This document shows, in pieces, positions 1-9,157 of a stretch of 64,000 nucleotides of DNA; the first letter of the stretch is position 1, and each line of letters opens with the position of its first letter. The position numbers were made by a program, and so were the translations under genes. Under the pieces are notes generated by a model. It had not been told where the DNA came from, ran no database searches, and saw nothing but the letters and a program-made list of their open reading frames with translations. The stretch lies in assembly GCF_013378445.1 (NCBI RefSeq), contig NZ_JABXYK010000003.1, forward strand, positions 248,001 through 312,000. The letters are read 5' to 3'. This DNA is from Mycoplana rhizolycopersici. GTDB taxonomy: Bacteria; Pseudomonadota; Alphaproteobacteria; Rhizobiales; Rhizobiaceae.

Positions 1-743
1 CCGTTGCGTGCCCCCGGCCTGCCGTCCGCGTCCGGCAGGAGCTTCGGCACGATGAAGAGCGAGATGCCCTTGGTGCCCTCAGGCGCGCCTTCAATGCGGG
101 CCAGCACCAGATGGACGATGTTTTCCGCCATGTCGTGTTCGCCGGCGGAAATGAAGATCTTCTGGCCGGTGATCTTGTAGGAACCGTCCGCCTGCGGTGC
201 GGCCTTGGTGCGCAGAAGGCCGAGGTCGGTGCCGCAATGCGGCTCGGTCAGGTTCATCGTTCCGGTCCAGGTGCCTGAGACCATCTTCGGCAGATAGGCC
301 TTCTTCTGCTCTTCCGAACCGTGCACGAGGATCGCCGCAATGGCGCCCTGCGTCAGGCCGGGATACATCATCAGCGACATGTTGGCCGACGACATGTACT
401 CGCCGACGGCGGTGTGCAACAGGTAGGGAAGTCCCTGACCGCCGAATTCCTCCGGCACCGCCAGACCCAGCCAGCCGCCTTCGCGGTAGAGGTCGAACGC
501 TTCGCGGAAGCCCTTCGGAACGGCCACCGAACCATCTTCGCTGCGCTTGCAGCCCTCCTGGTCGCCGGAGAGGTTGACGGGAAACAGCACTTCTTCCGAA
601 AGCTTCGCGGCCTCGCCGGCAATCGCCTCGACCATGTCCGCCGTCGCATCGGCAAAGCCCGGCAGGTTGTTGTAGCGTTCCAGTCCGAGCACGTCGTTGA
701 GCACGAACAGCGTTTCGTTCACGGGGGCTTTGTAGATGGGCAT
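1..743 (-). CDS. acyl-CoA dehydrogenase (5' part; C-terminus outside window)
   Basis: The minus-strand frame starts at 743 ([19 protein letters not shown]) and is open to the window edge, giving about 247 residues. The start carries the short N-terminal extension typical of the roughly 600-residue acyl-CoA dehydrogenases of rhizobial beta-oxidation operons. It is followed by the acyl-CoA dehydrogenase N-terminal helical domain and the start of the middle domain ([13 protein letters not shown], then [16 protein letters not shown]), which contacts FAD and substrate. The enzyme would oxidise acyl-CoA to enoyl-CoA with electron transfer to ETF. Thiolase and hydroxyacyl-CoA dehydrogenase genes probably follow outside the window; that is inference from known rhizobial order. 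The gene is divergent from podJ, with a palindrome upstream that could be its operator. Confidence 0.93.
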   Translation of the reverse strand, partial: MPIYKAPVNETLFVLNDVLGLERYNNLPGFADATADMVEAIAGEAAKLSEEVLFPVNLSGDQEGCKRSEDGSVAVPKGFREAFDLYREGGWLGLAVPEEFGGQGLPYLLHTAVGEYMSSANMSLMMYPGLTQGAIAAILVHGSEEQKKAYLPKMVSGTWTGTMNLTEPHCGTDLGLLRTKAAPQADGSYKITGQKIFISAGEHDMAENIVHLVLARIEGAPEGTKGISLFIVPKLLPDADGRPGARN

Positions 744-809
744 GTTGCTCGAGTTCCTCGCCTTCTCGATGGACGACCGTCCGGCCTGATGACGCAATAC
801 TAGAAAACT

Positions 810-830
810 TTGACGTTTGCGTAAACGTAA
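810..830. promoter_or_regulatory. inverted repeat upstream of the acyl-CoA dehydrogenase, candidate operator
   Basis: An interrupted palindrome has arms ACGTTT and AAACGT around GCGT, flanked by TT and AA. It lies about 70 bp upstream of the acyl-CoA dehydrogenase start. Its composition resembles operators of the MerR-type (LiuR-like) or TetR-type regulators that control fatty-acid and branched-chain acyl-CoA genes in proteobacteria. That match is from memory and was not scored. Confidence 0.4.
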
Positions 831-987
831 TATTTGCGTGAACGGCAACTTCGCGGGGGGTAGGATCCGGAAGCGGCCAGAAACCCTGGATAGGCAAACG
901 CCTGCGTGCACAGCCCTGCATCGCCGGGGCGCCCAAGTGTGCCAACGCGCGGCAGTATGAGCAAATCGTTAAAAAACTTCGGCCAAG

Positions 988-1004
988 TTAACGGCTTGTT
1001 TACC
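988..1004 (+). promoter_or_regulatory. CtrA-box-like sequence upstream of podJ (weak)
   Basis: TTAA, seven bases, then TTTACC: one mismatch from the alphaproteobacterial CtrA consensus TTAA-N7-TTAAC. It lies about 260 bp upstream of the podJ start. The rest of the 744-1260 gap shows no gene I can support. Confidence 0.25.
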
Positions 1005-1260
1005 ATGTTCCGTGAATTGTGGCGATCGAGGGCAGCTCACGAAATAGTTTTGTCGTTCCACTTTTCGCCTGCCATTCGAAGCGTCAGGTCCGGGAAAGTT
1101 GCGCCCTTTAGGCTGCATCTTCGATCTAGCGCGTGAGTTACGACAATGCCGGCGCACATCATGCCGGCGAAATGCAACAGGTGGCGTCACGCGGCATGAG
1201 CGGCGGACGTGATGCGGGTTCTCACGGCGAGCCGACGGGCTCCCAATCGAGGCTAGGAAC

Positions 1261-4200
1261 ATGAGCGGATCGCGAGCAAATCCTCCCCGGTATGGCGACA
1301 GGTCGTCGTTCGATGCTCTGAACCGGACGATCGAAGGCCTCGAAGCGCGGATCGAAGGTCTAATGGGCACACGCGAGCGCAGCCGCGACGGTGCGGACAG
1401 CCGGCGTGAGCCGCAGCGACCGGACCCGGCGCGCACCGCGCCGCTGCGCGATGATCCTGTGGGGGAAATCATGCAGCGCCAGCGCGCACTCGATGCCGTT
1501 CGGGAGCGCACGACCCCGCGCGTCGAACGCCGACCGCCGGCATTCGACGCTCCCCTTCAGCAGCAGCCGGCCGTGGAACGCCCGGCACCCGATTTCGCCA
1601 CCTCCAACTATGCTGCCACCAGTTTCGCCGCGCCCAATTTGGCCGCGAAGGAAATCGCCCAGGCGCTCGTCGGCCTGCGCCAGGATCTCAAGCGCGACAT
1701 CGCCGACGGGTTCGGCCGCGAGATGGACACGCTGCGCGCGGAAATGCGCGCCATTCGCCAGGCGGCCGAAGTGCGCGGCCATGACGACGACATTCGCGAC
1801 GACCTGCAGCGGTTGGCGCAGAGCGTCGGCCAGCTTGGCCGTCAGCCGGCGCATTCCGAAGCCGACAGCCTGCGGGTGGAGTTCGATGAACTGCGCTCGG
1901 TCCTCGACGGTCTTGCCCGCGAGGATTCCGTGCGCCGCATGGAAAGCCGCTGGAACGGCGTGGAACAGCGGCTCGCTGCATTCGATCAGAGTCGTGACGA
2001 CGAGTTGCTGGCGCTCGCCTACCGGCTGGACGAGCTGAAGACCCAGATCCAGACCGTCAGCGCCACGCCCGCCCTTCGCGATCTCGAAGACAAGTTGCAT
2101 GCAATGGCCCAGGCCGTCGAAGTGCTTGGCCGCAACGTCCAGCCCGACGACCGCCGGCTCGCCTCCCAGTTCGAAGGCCTCGACCTGCGCCTCGACGAGA
2201 TCAGCCGCGCGATCGCCGCCAGCGGCCGTGCACAGGCTTCCGCCGCCGATGCCACGCTGTTCCAGCGCATGGAGGGCCGGATCGCCGATCTCGCAGGCCA
2301 GCTTGACGCCATTGCCCGTCGCCCGATGCCCGAGCAGGGTCTCGGCCAGCGGCTGGAGGCGCTTTCCTATCGCATCGACGAACTGGCGCACGAGAAGGCG
2401 GCACTTCGGCTCGAAGAACGGCTGGATCAGCTGTCGGCGATGATCGAGCAGGGCCAGCGGGCACCTGCCCCAAGCGCCGACCTCACCCGTTACCTGACGG
2501 ACATCTCCCGAAAGATCGACGCGCTCGACCAGGGTTCGGTCAACGATGCGCTGGCCGAACGCCTCGATCAACTGGCTCGCCGCATCGAAGATCTCGACAT
2601 TCCGGCCGAAACGCCGTTTTCCGGCGACCGCTTCTCTGTAATCGAAGGACGCCTGCAGGCGATTGCCGAAAGGCTCGACCGCACCAGTGCCGCGCCAGCG
2701 GACGACAGCGGTGCGCTGCGCAGCCTTGAAGCGCAGATCGCCCATCTTTCGACGCTGATCAGCGCGCCGCAGCCGCAGGGTGGCGCCGCCCTGCCGGCAG
2801 ACTTCGACAGCCGCATGGCGACGATCGAAGACTACATGGCCACCAATGACGAATACATCATCGAAGCGGCCCGGCAGGCGGCTGAAGCGGTGATGCAGGC
2901 CTACCAGCACACCGCCGACGGTGGCGTTGCCTCGTCCTCCGACATGGCGGCGATCTCCGCGCTTGCGGAGGACCTGCGCGCGCTGGAAGACATGATGCGG
3001 TCCAGCGAAGACCGCACCGCCCGCACCTTCGACGCACTCCATGACACGCTGGTGCAGATCGCGGGCCGCCTCGAACAACTCGACGCGCCGCGCGACGATG
3101 ATCGCAGCGACGGCCGCCGGGCCGAGCGTGCGTTCGCACCCGCCATGCCGCGGGCCCCGGCCCCGGCTCTCCATGAGGACGAATACCCCTTCGTCGACGA
3201 CGGTTTCGAGACGGCCGCTGGAGGCGAGGATCGCCCGACGGTGCCCACTGAAGTGGAATCCGGTGAACGTGAATTCGAGGTCGCGACCGAAAGTGCTCAG
3301 GTCGTGGCCACCTCCGCAGCAGAAGCTGCCGCCCCCGCGTCAACCGGCAGGAAGGGCAAGACCAGCCTGATCGCAGGGCTTGCACGCCGGCTCGCGCCTG
3401 CCCGCAAGGAGGCGCCCGAGACGGTCGAGCGCCAGCAGATCGATCCCGCCCCGTCGCTTGACCCGGGCGACGAGATCGCGCCGGAAGTGGCCAACCAACT
3501 GCTGGAGCCGGGCTCCGGCGCTCCAGACGTCCGCAAGATCCTGGAGCGTGTGCGCGCCGGCCAGACGGCGGACGGTCGCGGTCAGGCCGCTGACGCCGGG
3601 AAGTCCGATTTCATCGCCGCCGCACGCCGGGCAGCCCGCATGGCCGCCGAAGAAACCGATACGCTCTCGCGCATTGCGCCGGAAAAGAAGCCGGCGTCCG
3701 GGGGCGGCGCGGCCGCATCTGCTTTCGGGCGCCACCGCCGGCCGATCCTGATGGCCGTCGGTGCCATCCTGCTTGCCATCATGTCCTATCCGCTGGTCAA
3801 TACGCTCGTGCGCGGCGACGAGGCTCCGCAGCCGGCCCGTCAGGAAACGGCGCAGGCGGCCATCGCGGCACCGGCAGCCGTCGAGCCCAAAGCCGAGGTT
3901 GGCGGGGCGCCGGCCCCTCAGGAAATGGCGCAGGCTGTTACGTCCGGCAGCCAGCCGGTCCAGGTGATCGAGGGTGACGAACCCACTGCCGACGCGCCGC
4001 GCACCGAAGAAATCGCAACGCCGACGGTCGAGGATACCGGGATGGATACCGGTACGCCCGTGCTTGCAATTACCGGCGCCGAGCAGATGACGCAGCCCGC
4101 GGACGCTGCGACCGAGACCGGCGGCTTCGAGCCGATCCTGATGGATCCGTCGGGCGAGGTGAAGGACGTGCCGGTGATCGAAAACGAAGGCAGCGAAGCC

Positions 4201-5106
4201 ATCATCGGCGCCGACGACCCTTCGCAGGGCACGGCAGAATTGATCAGTGTCCCGACAGCATTGGAGCCGGCCTCGCTCGCGAAGGCGGCAGGCGAGGGCG
4301 ACAAGCTGGCGCTGTTCGAAATCGGCGCGCGCTATACCGATGGCCGCGGCGTCGCGATCGACATGGCCGAAGCCGCCAAGTGGTATGCGAAGGCGGCTGA
4401 ACGCGGCTTTGCGCCGGCGCAGTACCGCCTCGGCAACCTCTACGAAAAAGGGCAGGGCGTCGAACGCGACTTGGAAAAGGCCCGTCGTCTCTATGAGGAA
4501 GCCGCCAACCAGGGCAATGCCAGCGCCATTCACAACCTCGCCGTGCTGCTGGCGACGGGCGGCGGCAAAGCCCCCGATTTTGCTGCGGCCGCCGAATGGT
4601 TCAAGAAGGCGGCCGACCTCGGCGTCCGCGACAGCCAGTTCAACCTGGCAATCCTCTATGCGCGCGGCAATGGCGTGAAGCAGGACCTCGAGGAATCCTA
4701 CAAGTGGTTTGCTGTCGCGGCCCGCGACGGCGACCGCGATGCCGCCGAAAAGCGCGACGAAGTCGCCAACGCCATGAAGCCGGAGCAACTGGCAAGCGCC
4801 AAGGCGAAGCTTGACCTGTGGAAGCCGCAGCCGCTGGACGACAAGGCAAACTCCGTGGACCTGCCGGACGAATGGGTCGGCAAGGGCACCAAGACCGCCT
4901 CCGTGGACATGAAGAAGGCGATCCGCAACATCCAGGCGATCCTCAACAACAACGGCTTCAACGCCGGCACGCCCGATGGCGCAATGGGGCCGAAGACGGT
5001 CGAGGCGATCAAGGCGTTCCAGAAGTCCGTCGGACAGACCGAAACCGGCAAGATCGACGACAAGCTCATCAACGAGTTGCTGAAGCGCAACAAGCGACAG
5101 GGATGA
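1261..5106 (+). CDS. podJ: PodJ-like polar localization factor (coiled coil - TM - Sel1 - peptidoglycan-binding)
   Basis: 1281 residues with the PodJ layout. The N-terminal ~650 residues are an acidic, heptad-rich, largely coiled-coil cytoplasmic region with many repeats of the type LDELxxxI. A low-complexity Ala/Pro/Glu linker follows. One transmembrane helix sits near residues 826-846 (ILMAVGAILLAIMSYPLV). A Pro/Ala/Glu periplasmic linker leads to four Sel1-type TPR repeats at about 1016-1166 (for example YTDGRGVAIDMAEAAKWYAK). A C-terminal peptidoglycan-binding domain occupies about 1216-1277 (NNGFNAGTPDGAMGPKTVEA). In Caulobacter, Sinorhizobium and Agrobacterium PodJ marks the new cell pole and coordinates cell-cycle and envelope functions. 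In Sinorhizobium podJ is also next to a fatty-acid acyl-CoA dehydrogenase gene, which supports the assignment. The ATG at 1261 is the first in the frame. Confidence 0.88.
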   Translation: MSGSRANPPRYGDRSSFDALNRTIEGLEARIEGLMGTRERSRDGADSRREPQRPDPARTAPLRDDPVGEIMQRQRALDAVRERTTPRVERRPPAFDAPLQQQPAVERPAPDFATSNYAATSFAAPNLAAKEIAQALVGLRQDLKRDIADGFGREMDTLRAEMRAIRQAAEVRGHDDDIRDDLQRLAQSVGQLGRQPAHSEADSLRVEFDELRSVLDGLAREDSVRRMESRWNGVEQRLAAFDQSRDDELLALAYRLDELKTQIQTVSATPALRDLEDKLHAMAQAVEVLGRNVQPDDRRLASQFEGLDLRLDEISRAIAASGRAQASAADATLFQRMEGRIADLAGQLDAIARRPMPEQGLGQRLEALSYRIDELAHEKAALRLEERLDQLSAMIEQGQRAPAPSADLTRYLTDISRKIDALDQGSVNDALAERLDQLARRIEDLDIPAETPFSGDRFSVIEGRLQAIAERLDRTSAAPADDSGALRSLEAQIAHLSTLISAPQPQGGAALPADFDSRMATIEDYMATNDEYIIEAARQAAEAVMQAYQHTADGGVASSSDMAAISALAEDLRALEDMMRSSEDRTARTFDALHDTLVQIAGRLEQLDAPRDDDRSDGRRAERAFAPAMPRAPAPALHEDEYPFVDDGFETAAGGEDRPTVPTEVESGEREFEVATESAQVVATSAAEAAAPASTGRKGKTSLIAGLARRLAPARKEAPETVERQQIDPAPSLDPGDEIAPEVANQLLEPGSGAPDVRKILERVRAGQTADGRGQAADAGKSDFIAAARRAARMAAEETDTLSRIAPEKKPASGGGAAASAFGRHRRPILMAVGAILLAIMSYPLVNTLVRGDEAPQPARQETAQAAIAAPAAVEPKAEVGGAPAPQEMAQAVTSGSQPVQVIEGDEPTADAPRTEEIATPTVEDTGMDTGTPVLAITGAEQMTQPADAATETGGFEPILMDPSGEVKDVPVIENEGSEAIIGADDPSQGTAELISVPTALEPASLAKAAGEGDKLALFEIGARYTDGRGVAIDMAEAAKWYAKAAERGFAPAQYRLGNLYEKGQGVERDLEKARRLYEEAANQGNASAIHNLAVLLATGGGKAPDFAAAAEWFKKAADLGVRDSQFNLAILYARGNGVKQDLEESYKWFAVAARDGDRDAAEKRDEVANAMKPEQLASAKAKLDLWKPQPLDDKANSVDLPDEWVGKGTKTASVDMKKAIRNIQAILNNNGFNAGTPDGAMGPKTVEAIKAFQKSVGQTETGKIDDKLINELLKRNKRQG

Positions 5107-5500
5107 TCCCGGTCGCAGCCGTCGCGACCGCATAAAGTGGCAGTCCGGGCCGTTCCGCAGTTGACGGCGCGGATGGCCAAGGGCATGACGGACCATGAAA
5201 AAACCACAAGCCGCTCAGAATGATGCCGCAGCGGCTAAGCGGAGCGTGCCGGTCTGTTCGGACGTTCGGCCTTGATGTTGCGTCGGCACCCGAAGTCCTG
5301 CCCATAGGGCTCCCGGGAATGTCGGCAGGATGCTGAGGGACTGTCGAACCGGGCATGCGTTCCGCCTGCCCGGCGCTTACCCATATGCAGTGCCTGGAAT
5401 TTGGGATCCGGCGTTCACCGGATCGCGTCGAGAATTTTGCTGAACGGACGGCGACAGGGGCGCCGCAATATCCGGGCCGACGGCCCATCGGGGTAATGCT
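5107..5500. other. intergenic region, no gene seen; two hairpins
   Basis: No convincing small gene on either strand. Two perfect stems occur: GGTCGC/GCGACC at 5111-5129, just after the podJ stop, and GATCCGG/CCGGATC at 5405-5424, followed nine bases later by a short AATTTT. Neither is a strong intrinsic terminator. A promoter for the next gene presumably lies here but is not recognisable. Confidence 0.4.
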
Positions 5501-6427
5501 GTGACGGTTTATCTGCCCATCGCCGAGCTTTCGGTGAACATCTTCATCATCCTGGGGATGGGGGCGGCCGTCGGTTTTCTTTCCGGCATGTTCGGCGTCG
5601 GCGGCGGCTTCCTGATCACGCCGCTCCTGATCTTCTACAACATCCCGCCCATCGTGGCGGTTGCGACCGGCGCCAATCAGGTCGTCGCCTCTTCCATTTC
5701 CGGCGCCATCACCCACTTCCGCCGCGGCTCGCTCGACATCAAGCTCGGGACCGTGCTTCTGGTCGGCGGCCTTCTGGGGGCTACGGCGGGCATATGGCTC
5801 TTTGCGCTGCTGCGCCGGCTCGGCCAGCTCGACCTGGTCATTTCGCTGCTCTATGTGGTCCTGCTCGGCGTGGTCGGCGTGCTGATGCTGTTCGAGAGTG
5901 TCAATGCGTTGCGGCGTGCGGCGAAGAACCAGCCGGTCAACCTGCGCAAGCCAGGCCACCACAACTGGGTGCATGGGCTGCCGCTGAAGATGCGGTTCAA
6001 GAAGTCCAAGATCTATCTCAGCGTGATCCCGGTCGTCGTCCTCGGCTTTGCGATCGGCGTGCTCACCTCGATCATGGGTGTCGGCGGCGGCTTCATCATG
6101 GTGCCGGCGATGATCTACCTGCTGCGAATCCCGACGAACGTCGTCGTCGGCACCTCGCTGTTCCAGATCATCTTCGTCACCGCCTACACCACCGTGATGC
6201 AGGCGGCGACGAACAATTCCGTCGATATCGTGCTGGCCTTCATCCTGATGGTGGCCGGCGTCATCGGCGCGCAATACGGCGTGCGCGTCGGCCAACGCCT
6301 GCGCGGCGAGCAACTGCGTGCCCTGCTGGCCCTTCTGGTGCTGGCGGTCGGCCTGCGCCTTGCCGTCGACCTGGTGGTGACGCCTGAGGACTTCTATTCC
6401 ATCGTCAGCGCGGGGACGGGCCGATGA
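5501..6427 (+). CDS. TSUP (TauE/SafE) family membrane transporter
   Basis: 308 residues with about eight hydrophobic segments in two homologous halves. Each half has the family signature: FGVGGGFLITP near residue 30 and MGVGGGFIMVPAM near residue 190. The central loop (about 145-175) is basic and hydrophilic. TSUP proteins export or import sulfite, organosulfonates or other small anions across the inner membrane; the substrate here cannot be read from sequence. The start is GTG at 5501, because the nearby ATG at 5496 runs straight into a stop. The stop overlaps the start of the next gene (ATGATGA), so the two are almost certainly translationally coupled. Confidence 0.88.
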   Translation: MTVYLPIAELSVNIFIILGMGAAVGFLSGMFGVGGGFLITPLLIFYNIPPIVAVATGANQVVASSISGAITHFRRGSLDIKLGTVLLVGGLLGATAGIWLFALLRRLGQLDLVISLLYVVLLGVVGVLMLFESVNALRRAAKNQPVNLRKPGHHNWVHGLPLKMRFKKSKIYLSVIPVVVLGFAIGVLTSIMGVGGGFIMVPAMIYLLRIPTNVVVGTSLFQIIFVTAYTTVMQAATNNSVDIVLAFILMVAGVIGAQYGVRVGQRLRGEQLRALLALLVLAVGLRLAVDLVVTPEDFYSIVSAGTGR

Positions 6428-7221
6428 TGAGGCTTGCGCGCACGCTTCTCGCTGCTCTCGCCCTGGCTTCGGCCGCCCCGGTCCTTGCCCAGGAGGACAA
6501 GCGACCGGAGATAACCGAGCGGCTGGAGATCGGCATTTCCACCGACGAGATCGCCATCTCCTCCGACTTCCGCGGCGCCGACCTGACGATCTTCGGCGCG
6601 ATCGAAGGCTATGATCCCAATCTCCTGGCCCAGCGCAAATACGATATCGTCGTGGCGCTGGAAGGTCCGAAGGACGATCTGACCGTTCGCCGCAAGGAGC
6701 GGGTGCTCGGCATCTGGGTCAACCGTCGTTCGATGACGTTCGAACTCGCGCCCGAATCCTATTCACTGTCGAGCACGCGCAATGTCGACGACATAGCGCC
6801 CGCTGCGGTGCTGAACAGCATCGGCGTCGGCCTGCAGCACATCCGCCTCGATCCGATCGGCTATATCGGCGACGGCAGCAACATTTCCGAGTTTCGCGAC
6901 GCCTTCCGTCGGCTGAAGGAAACCGGCGGCTTCTACCAGCGCGATCCGGGCGGGGTGCAGTTCATCAGCGCCAGCCTGTTCAAGGCGACCGTCAGGCTGC
7001 CCGCCAACGTGCCGAACGGGACGCACGTCGTCCGCGCCCATCTTTTTCGCGACGGCGTGTTCATCAGCGAGAAGGCGCTTCCCCTGCGAGTCGTCAAGAC
7101 CGGGCTCGAGCAGATGATCTCGAACGCGGCCTACGCCAACCCGGTCTCCTACGGCATTCTCGCCGTCATCCTTGCCGCGCTGACCGGCTGGATCGCCAGC
7201 ATCGTATTCAGGAAGGACTGA
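6424..7221 (+). CDS. TIGR02186 family exported membrane protein, partner of the TSUP transporter
   Basis: 265 residues: a cleavable signal peptide (MMRLARTLLAALALASAAPVLA), an extracytoplasmic beta-rich domain of about 210 residues, and a single C-terminal transmembrane helix near 238-260. Sequence style (GISTDEIAISSDFRGADLTI) matches the conserved alphaproteobacterial family TIGR02186, whose function is unknown. It overlaps the upstream TSUP gene by four bases. That suggests a periplasmic accessory subunit of the same transporter, which is inference from coupling. The start could equally be the second ATG at 6427. Confidence 0.82.
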   Translation: MMRLARTLLAALALASAAPVLAQEDKRPEITERLEIGISTDEIAISSDFRGADLTIFGAIEGYDPNLLAQRKYDIVVALEGPKDDLTVRRKERVLGIWVNRRSMTFELAPESYSLSSTRNVDDIAPAAVLNSIGVGLQHIRLDPIGYIGDGSNISEFRDAFRRLKETGGFYQRDPGGVQFISASLFKATVRLPANVPNGTHVVRAHLFRDGVFISEKALPLRVVKTGLEQMISNAAYANPVSYGILAVILAALTGWIASIVFRKD

Positions 7222-7236
7222 TCCGGGCGCAAAGCG

Positions 7237-7743
7237 TCAGGCCGGCACGGCCGCCTTCTTGCCGGCGACGACGGCTTCGTAGGCGGCCTGCAATTCGGAA
7301 AATACGGAGCGGTCCGGCTTCGGCCCGCCCATATGGATCGCACGCAGTTCTTCCATGAAGGCGGCCCACATGGCAGGGCCGCCATATTCGAGCAGTTCCG
7401 CCCGGATGCTCAGTTCCTCGCTCACCGGCAGGTGCCGTCGCCCCCAGGCGCCCATATGGGCGAAAAGGGGGACGAGGCCGATCGCCATCTCGGTCAGGCT
7501 GTAAAGCGCCTTCTGCTTGTGGCTGGGATCATCCGCCTTGGTGATCAGGCCTTTCTCCATGAGCCGCTTGAGCCGGTCGGCGAGAATGTTGGACGCGATC
7601 CTCTCTTCCGAATGGGTCAGCAGTTCCCGGAAGTGGCGGCGGTTGCCGAACATCATGTCCCGGATCACGATCAGGCTCCAGCGGTCGCCGAGGATCTCGA
7701 GCGTGAGATTGATCGGGCAGCCCGAGCGGTACTCGTCCTTCAT
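7237..7743 (-). CDS. HxlR-type transcriptional regulator
   Basis: 168 residues. It starts MKDEYRSGCPINLTLEILGD, the standard HxlR N-terminus with the conserved cysteine (C9) that acts as an electrophile or redox sensor in characterised members. A winged helix-turn-helix follows (LGDRWSLIVIRDMMFGNRRH, then DRLKRLMEKGLITK). The C-terminal extension of about 60 residues is longer than in minimal HxlR proteins. The open frame extends upstream, but the chosen ATG matches the family start. It is divergent from a DHFR-fold reductase with about 100 bp between, the usual arrangement of an HxlR regulator and its target. Confidence 0.87.
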   Translation of the reverse strand: MKDEYRSGCPINLTLEILGDRWSLIVIRDMMFGNRRHFRELLTHSEERIASNILADRLKRLMEKGLITKADDPSHKQKALYSLTEMAIGLVPLFAHMGAWGRRHLPVSEELSIRAELLEYGGPAMWAAFMEELRAIHMGGPKPDRSVFSELQAAYEAVVAGKKAAVPA

Positions 7744-7847
7744 ATTCGTCTCCGAGATTCTGCTTGCACTTTGCCACCGGTCTGCATAGCCTTCAACCGA
7801 TTTCAAAATGCAATCAGATGACCGCCGCCAATCAACGGGAGGATGCG

Positions 7848-8405
7848 ATGAGTAGGGTGATCGTTTGGAATCTGGTGTCGCTTGACGGCTTCTTCGAGGG
7901 TGAGAAGAAGTGGGATCTCGACTTTCACAATCACGCATGGGGCGAAGAGCTGGAGCGCATCAGCGAGGATTTCGGCGAGCGCGCCCGGATGCTCGTCTTC
8001 GGCCGGGTCACCTATGAAGGCATGAAGTCCTACTGGACGACCACGCAGGACGAGACGCGCATCAAGGCCTTCATGAATGCCATGCCGAAGCTGGTTGCCT
8101 CGCGCACGCTCATGCAGTCGGACTGGAACAACACGACGATGACGTCCGATATCACGGGCGATCTGCGCCGCCTGAAGCGTGAGCCGGGCAAGGATATTTG
8201 CATATTCGGCAGCGCCGAGTTGACGGACACGCTGCTTGGCGAAGGCCTGGTCGACGAGGTGATGCTCGCGCTCGTGCCGACGCGGCTCGGCAAGGGAACG
8301 CCGTTCTTCAAGCCCGCCGACAGCCCGCAGCGTTTTGATCTTGCGGAAGCAAGGCCGCTTTCCAACGGCACGGTCATCCTGCGCTACACGCCCAAGCCGG
8401 AGTAG
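7848..8405 (+). CDS. dihydrofolate reductase family protein (RibD C-terminal fold)
   Basis: 185 residues; ATG at 7848 is preceded by GGGAGG at 7838-7843. The N-terminus (MSRVIVWNLVSLDGFFEG) and the later FGSAELTDTLLGEGLVDEV stretch are typical of the YwjB/YyaP-like DHFR-fold reductases, which resemble the RibD reductase domain and usually bind NADPH. The true substrate is unknown for most members. It is probably regulated by the divergent HxlR protein, an inference from adjacency. Confidence 0.85.
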   Translation: MSRVIVWNLVSLDGFFEGEKKWDLDFHNHAWGEELERISEDFGERARMLVFGRVTYEGMKSYWTTTQDETRIKAFMNAMPKLVASRTLMQSDWNNTTMTSDITGDLRRLKREPGKDICIFGSAELTDTLLGEGLVDEVMLALVPTRLGKGTPFFKPADSPQRFDLAEARPLSNGTVILRYTPKPE

Positions 8406-8418
8406 CCGTCACGACCCC

Positions 8419-9144
8419 TCAGGCGAGCAGGTTGGAGAAGCGCACGGAATAGACCCGGTCGCGGCCGAGCAGATGGGCGACGAGGTTTTCGCGCTCGAAC
8501 AGGCCCGCCATGGCGCGGTGGCGCAGGTCAAGCCCGCCGGTGGTGACGCCGAAGGCGGGCATCAGCATCCGGCGGCCGTCGGTCGCAAAGCACGGACGGC
8601 GCACCGATTTGTCACGGCGGCGGACGGTGGCGGACGGGTGGAGATGCCCGGCGATCTCGCCATGGCCGGCACGGAGCGAGGGCTCGTGGCGAAAGACGAG
8701 GCCGGCATAGTGCAGCTCGTCCGCCGACTGCCCCGGCAGCCCCGCCGCACCGTCCGGATCGTGGTTTCCGTTGATCCAGATCCAGTCACGCCCGCGCGCC
8801 ATCTCCGCAATCTCCCGGCGGAACATGTCCGGCAGGTGGGCCGAACCGACGCGGTCATGGAAATTGTCCCCGAGGCTGACGACGATCGCCGGATCGTGCC
8901 GGGCGATGACAGCCGAAAGGATCTTCAGCGTCGCTAGCGTATCGTAGGGCGGCAGCAACATGCCGCGGCGTGCGAAGGCAGCGCCCTTTTCTAGATGCAG
9001 GTCGGAAATGACCAGAAGCCGCGTCTGCGGGAGATAGAGCGCGCCGAAGGGATCGCACAGCGCCTCGACGCCGGCGACGACCGTCCGGGCCGTCAGCGAT
9101 CCGAAATCCTCGATCTGTGCGGCCGCCAGCGCCAGCCTGTTCAT
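8419..9144 (-). CDS. pdeM: ligase-associated DNA damage response metallophosphoesterase PdeM
   Basis: 241 residues with calcineurin-type metallophosphoesterase motifs in order: SDLHLEKG, GDNFHD, GNHDPDG, and a late histidine-containing loop (GEIAGHLHPSA). Size and motif spacing fit the PdeM family (TIGR04123), found with an Lhr-like helicase, an ATP-dependent ligase and an MBL-fold exonuclease in bacterial DNA-repair clusters. The ATG at 9144 has GCGGGA six bases upstream; an ATG at 9150 is possible but badly spaced. The gene lies 13 bp downstream of the helicase and is surely co-transcribed with it. Confidence 0.88.
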   Translation of the reverse strand: MNRLALAAAQIEDFGSLTARTVVAGVEALCDPFGALYLPQTRLLVISDLHLEKGAAFARRGMLLPPYDTLATLKILSAVIARHDPAIVVSLGDNFHDRVGSAHLPDMFRREIAEMARGRDWIWINGNHDPDGAAGLPGQSADELHYAGLVFRHEPSLRAGHGEIAGHLHPSATVRRRDKSVRRPCFATDGRRMLMPAFGVTTGGLDLRHRAMAGLFERENLVAHLLGRDRVYSVRFSNLLA

Positions 9145-9157
9145 CTGCATTCCCGCT

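Noticed and set aside
3340-5196. A 618-codon antisense frame opposite podJ
   Set aside because: Composition artefact of high third-position GC in podJ; the sense strand carries recognisable Sel1 and peptidoglycan-binding domains.
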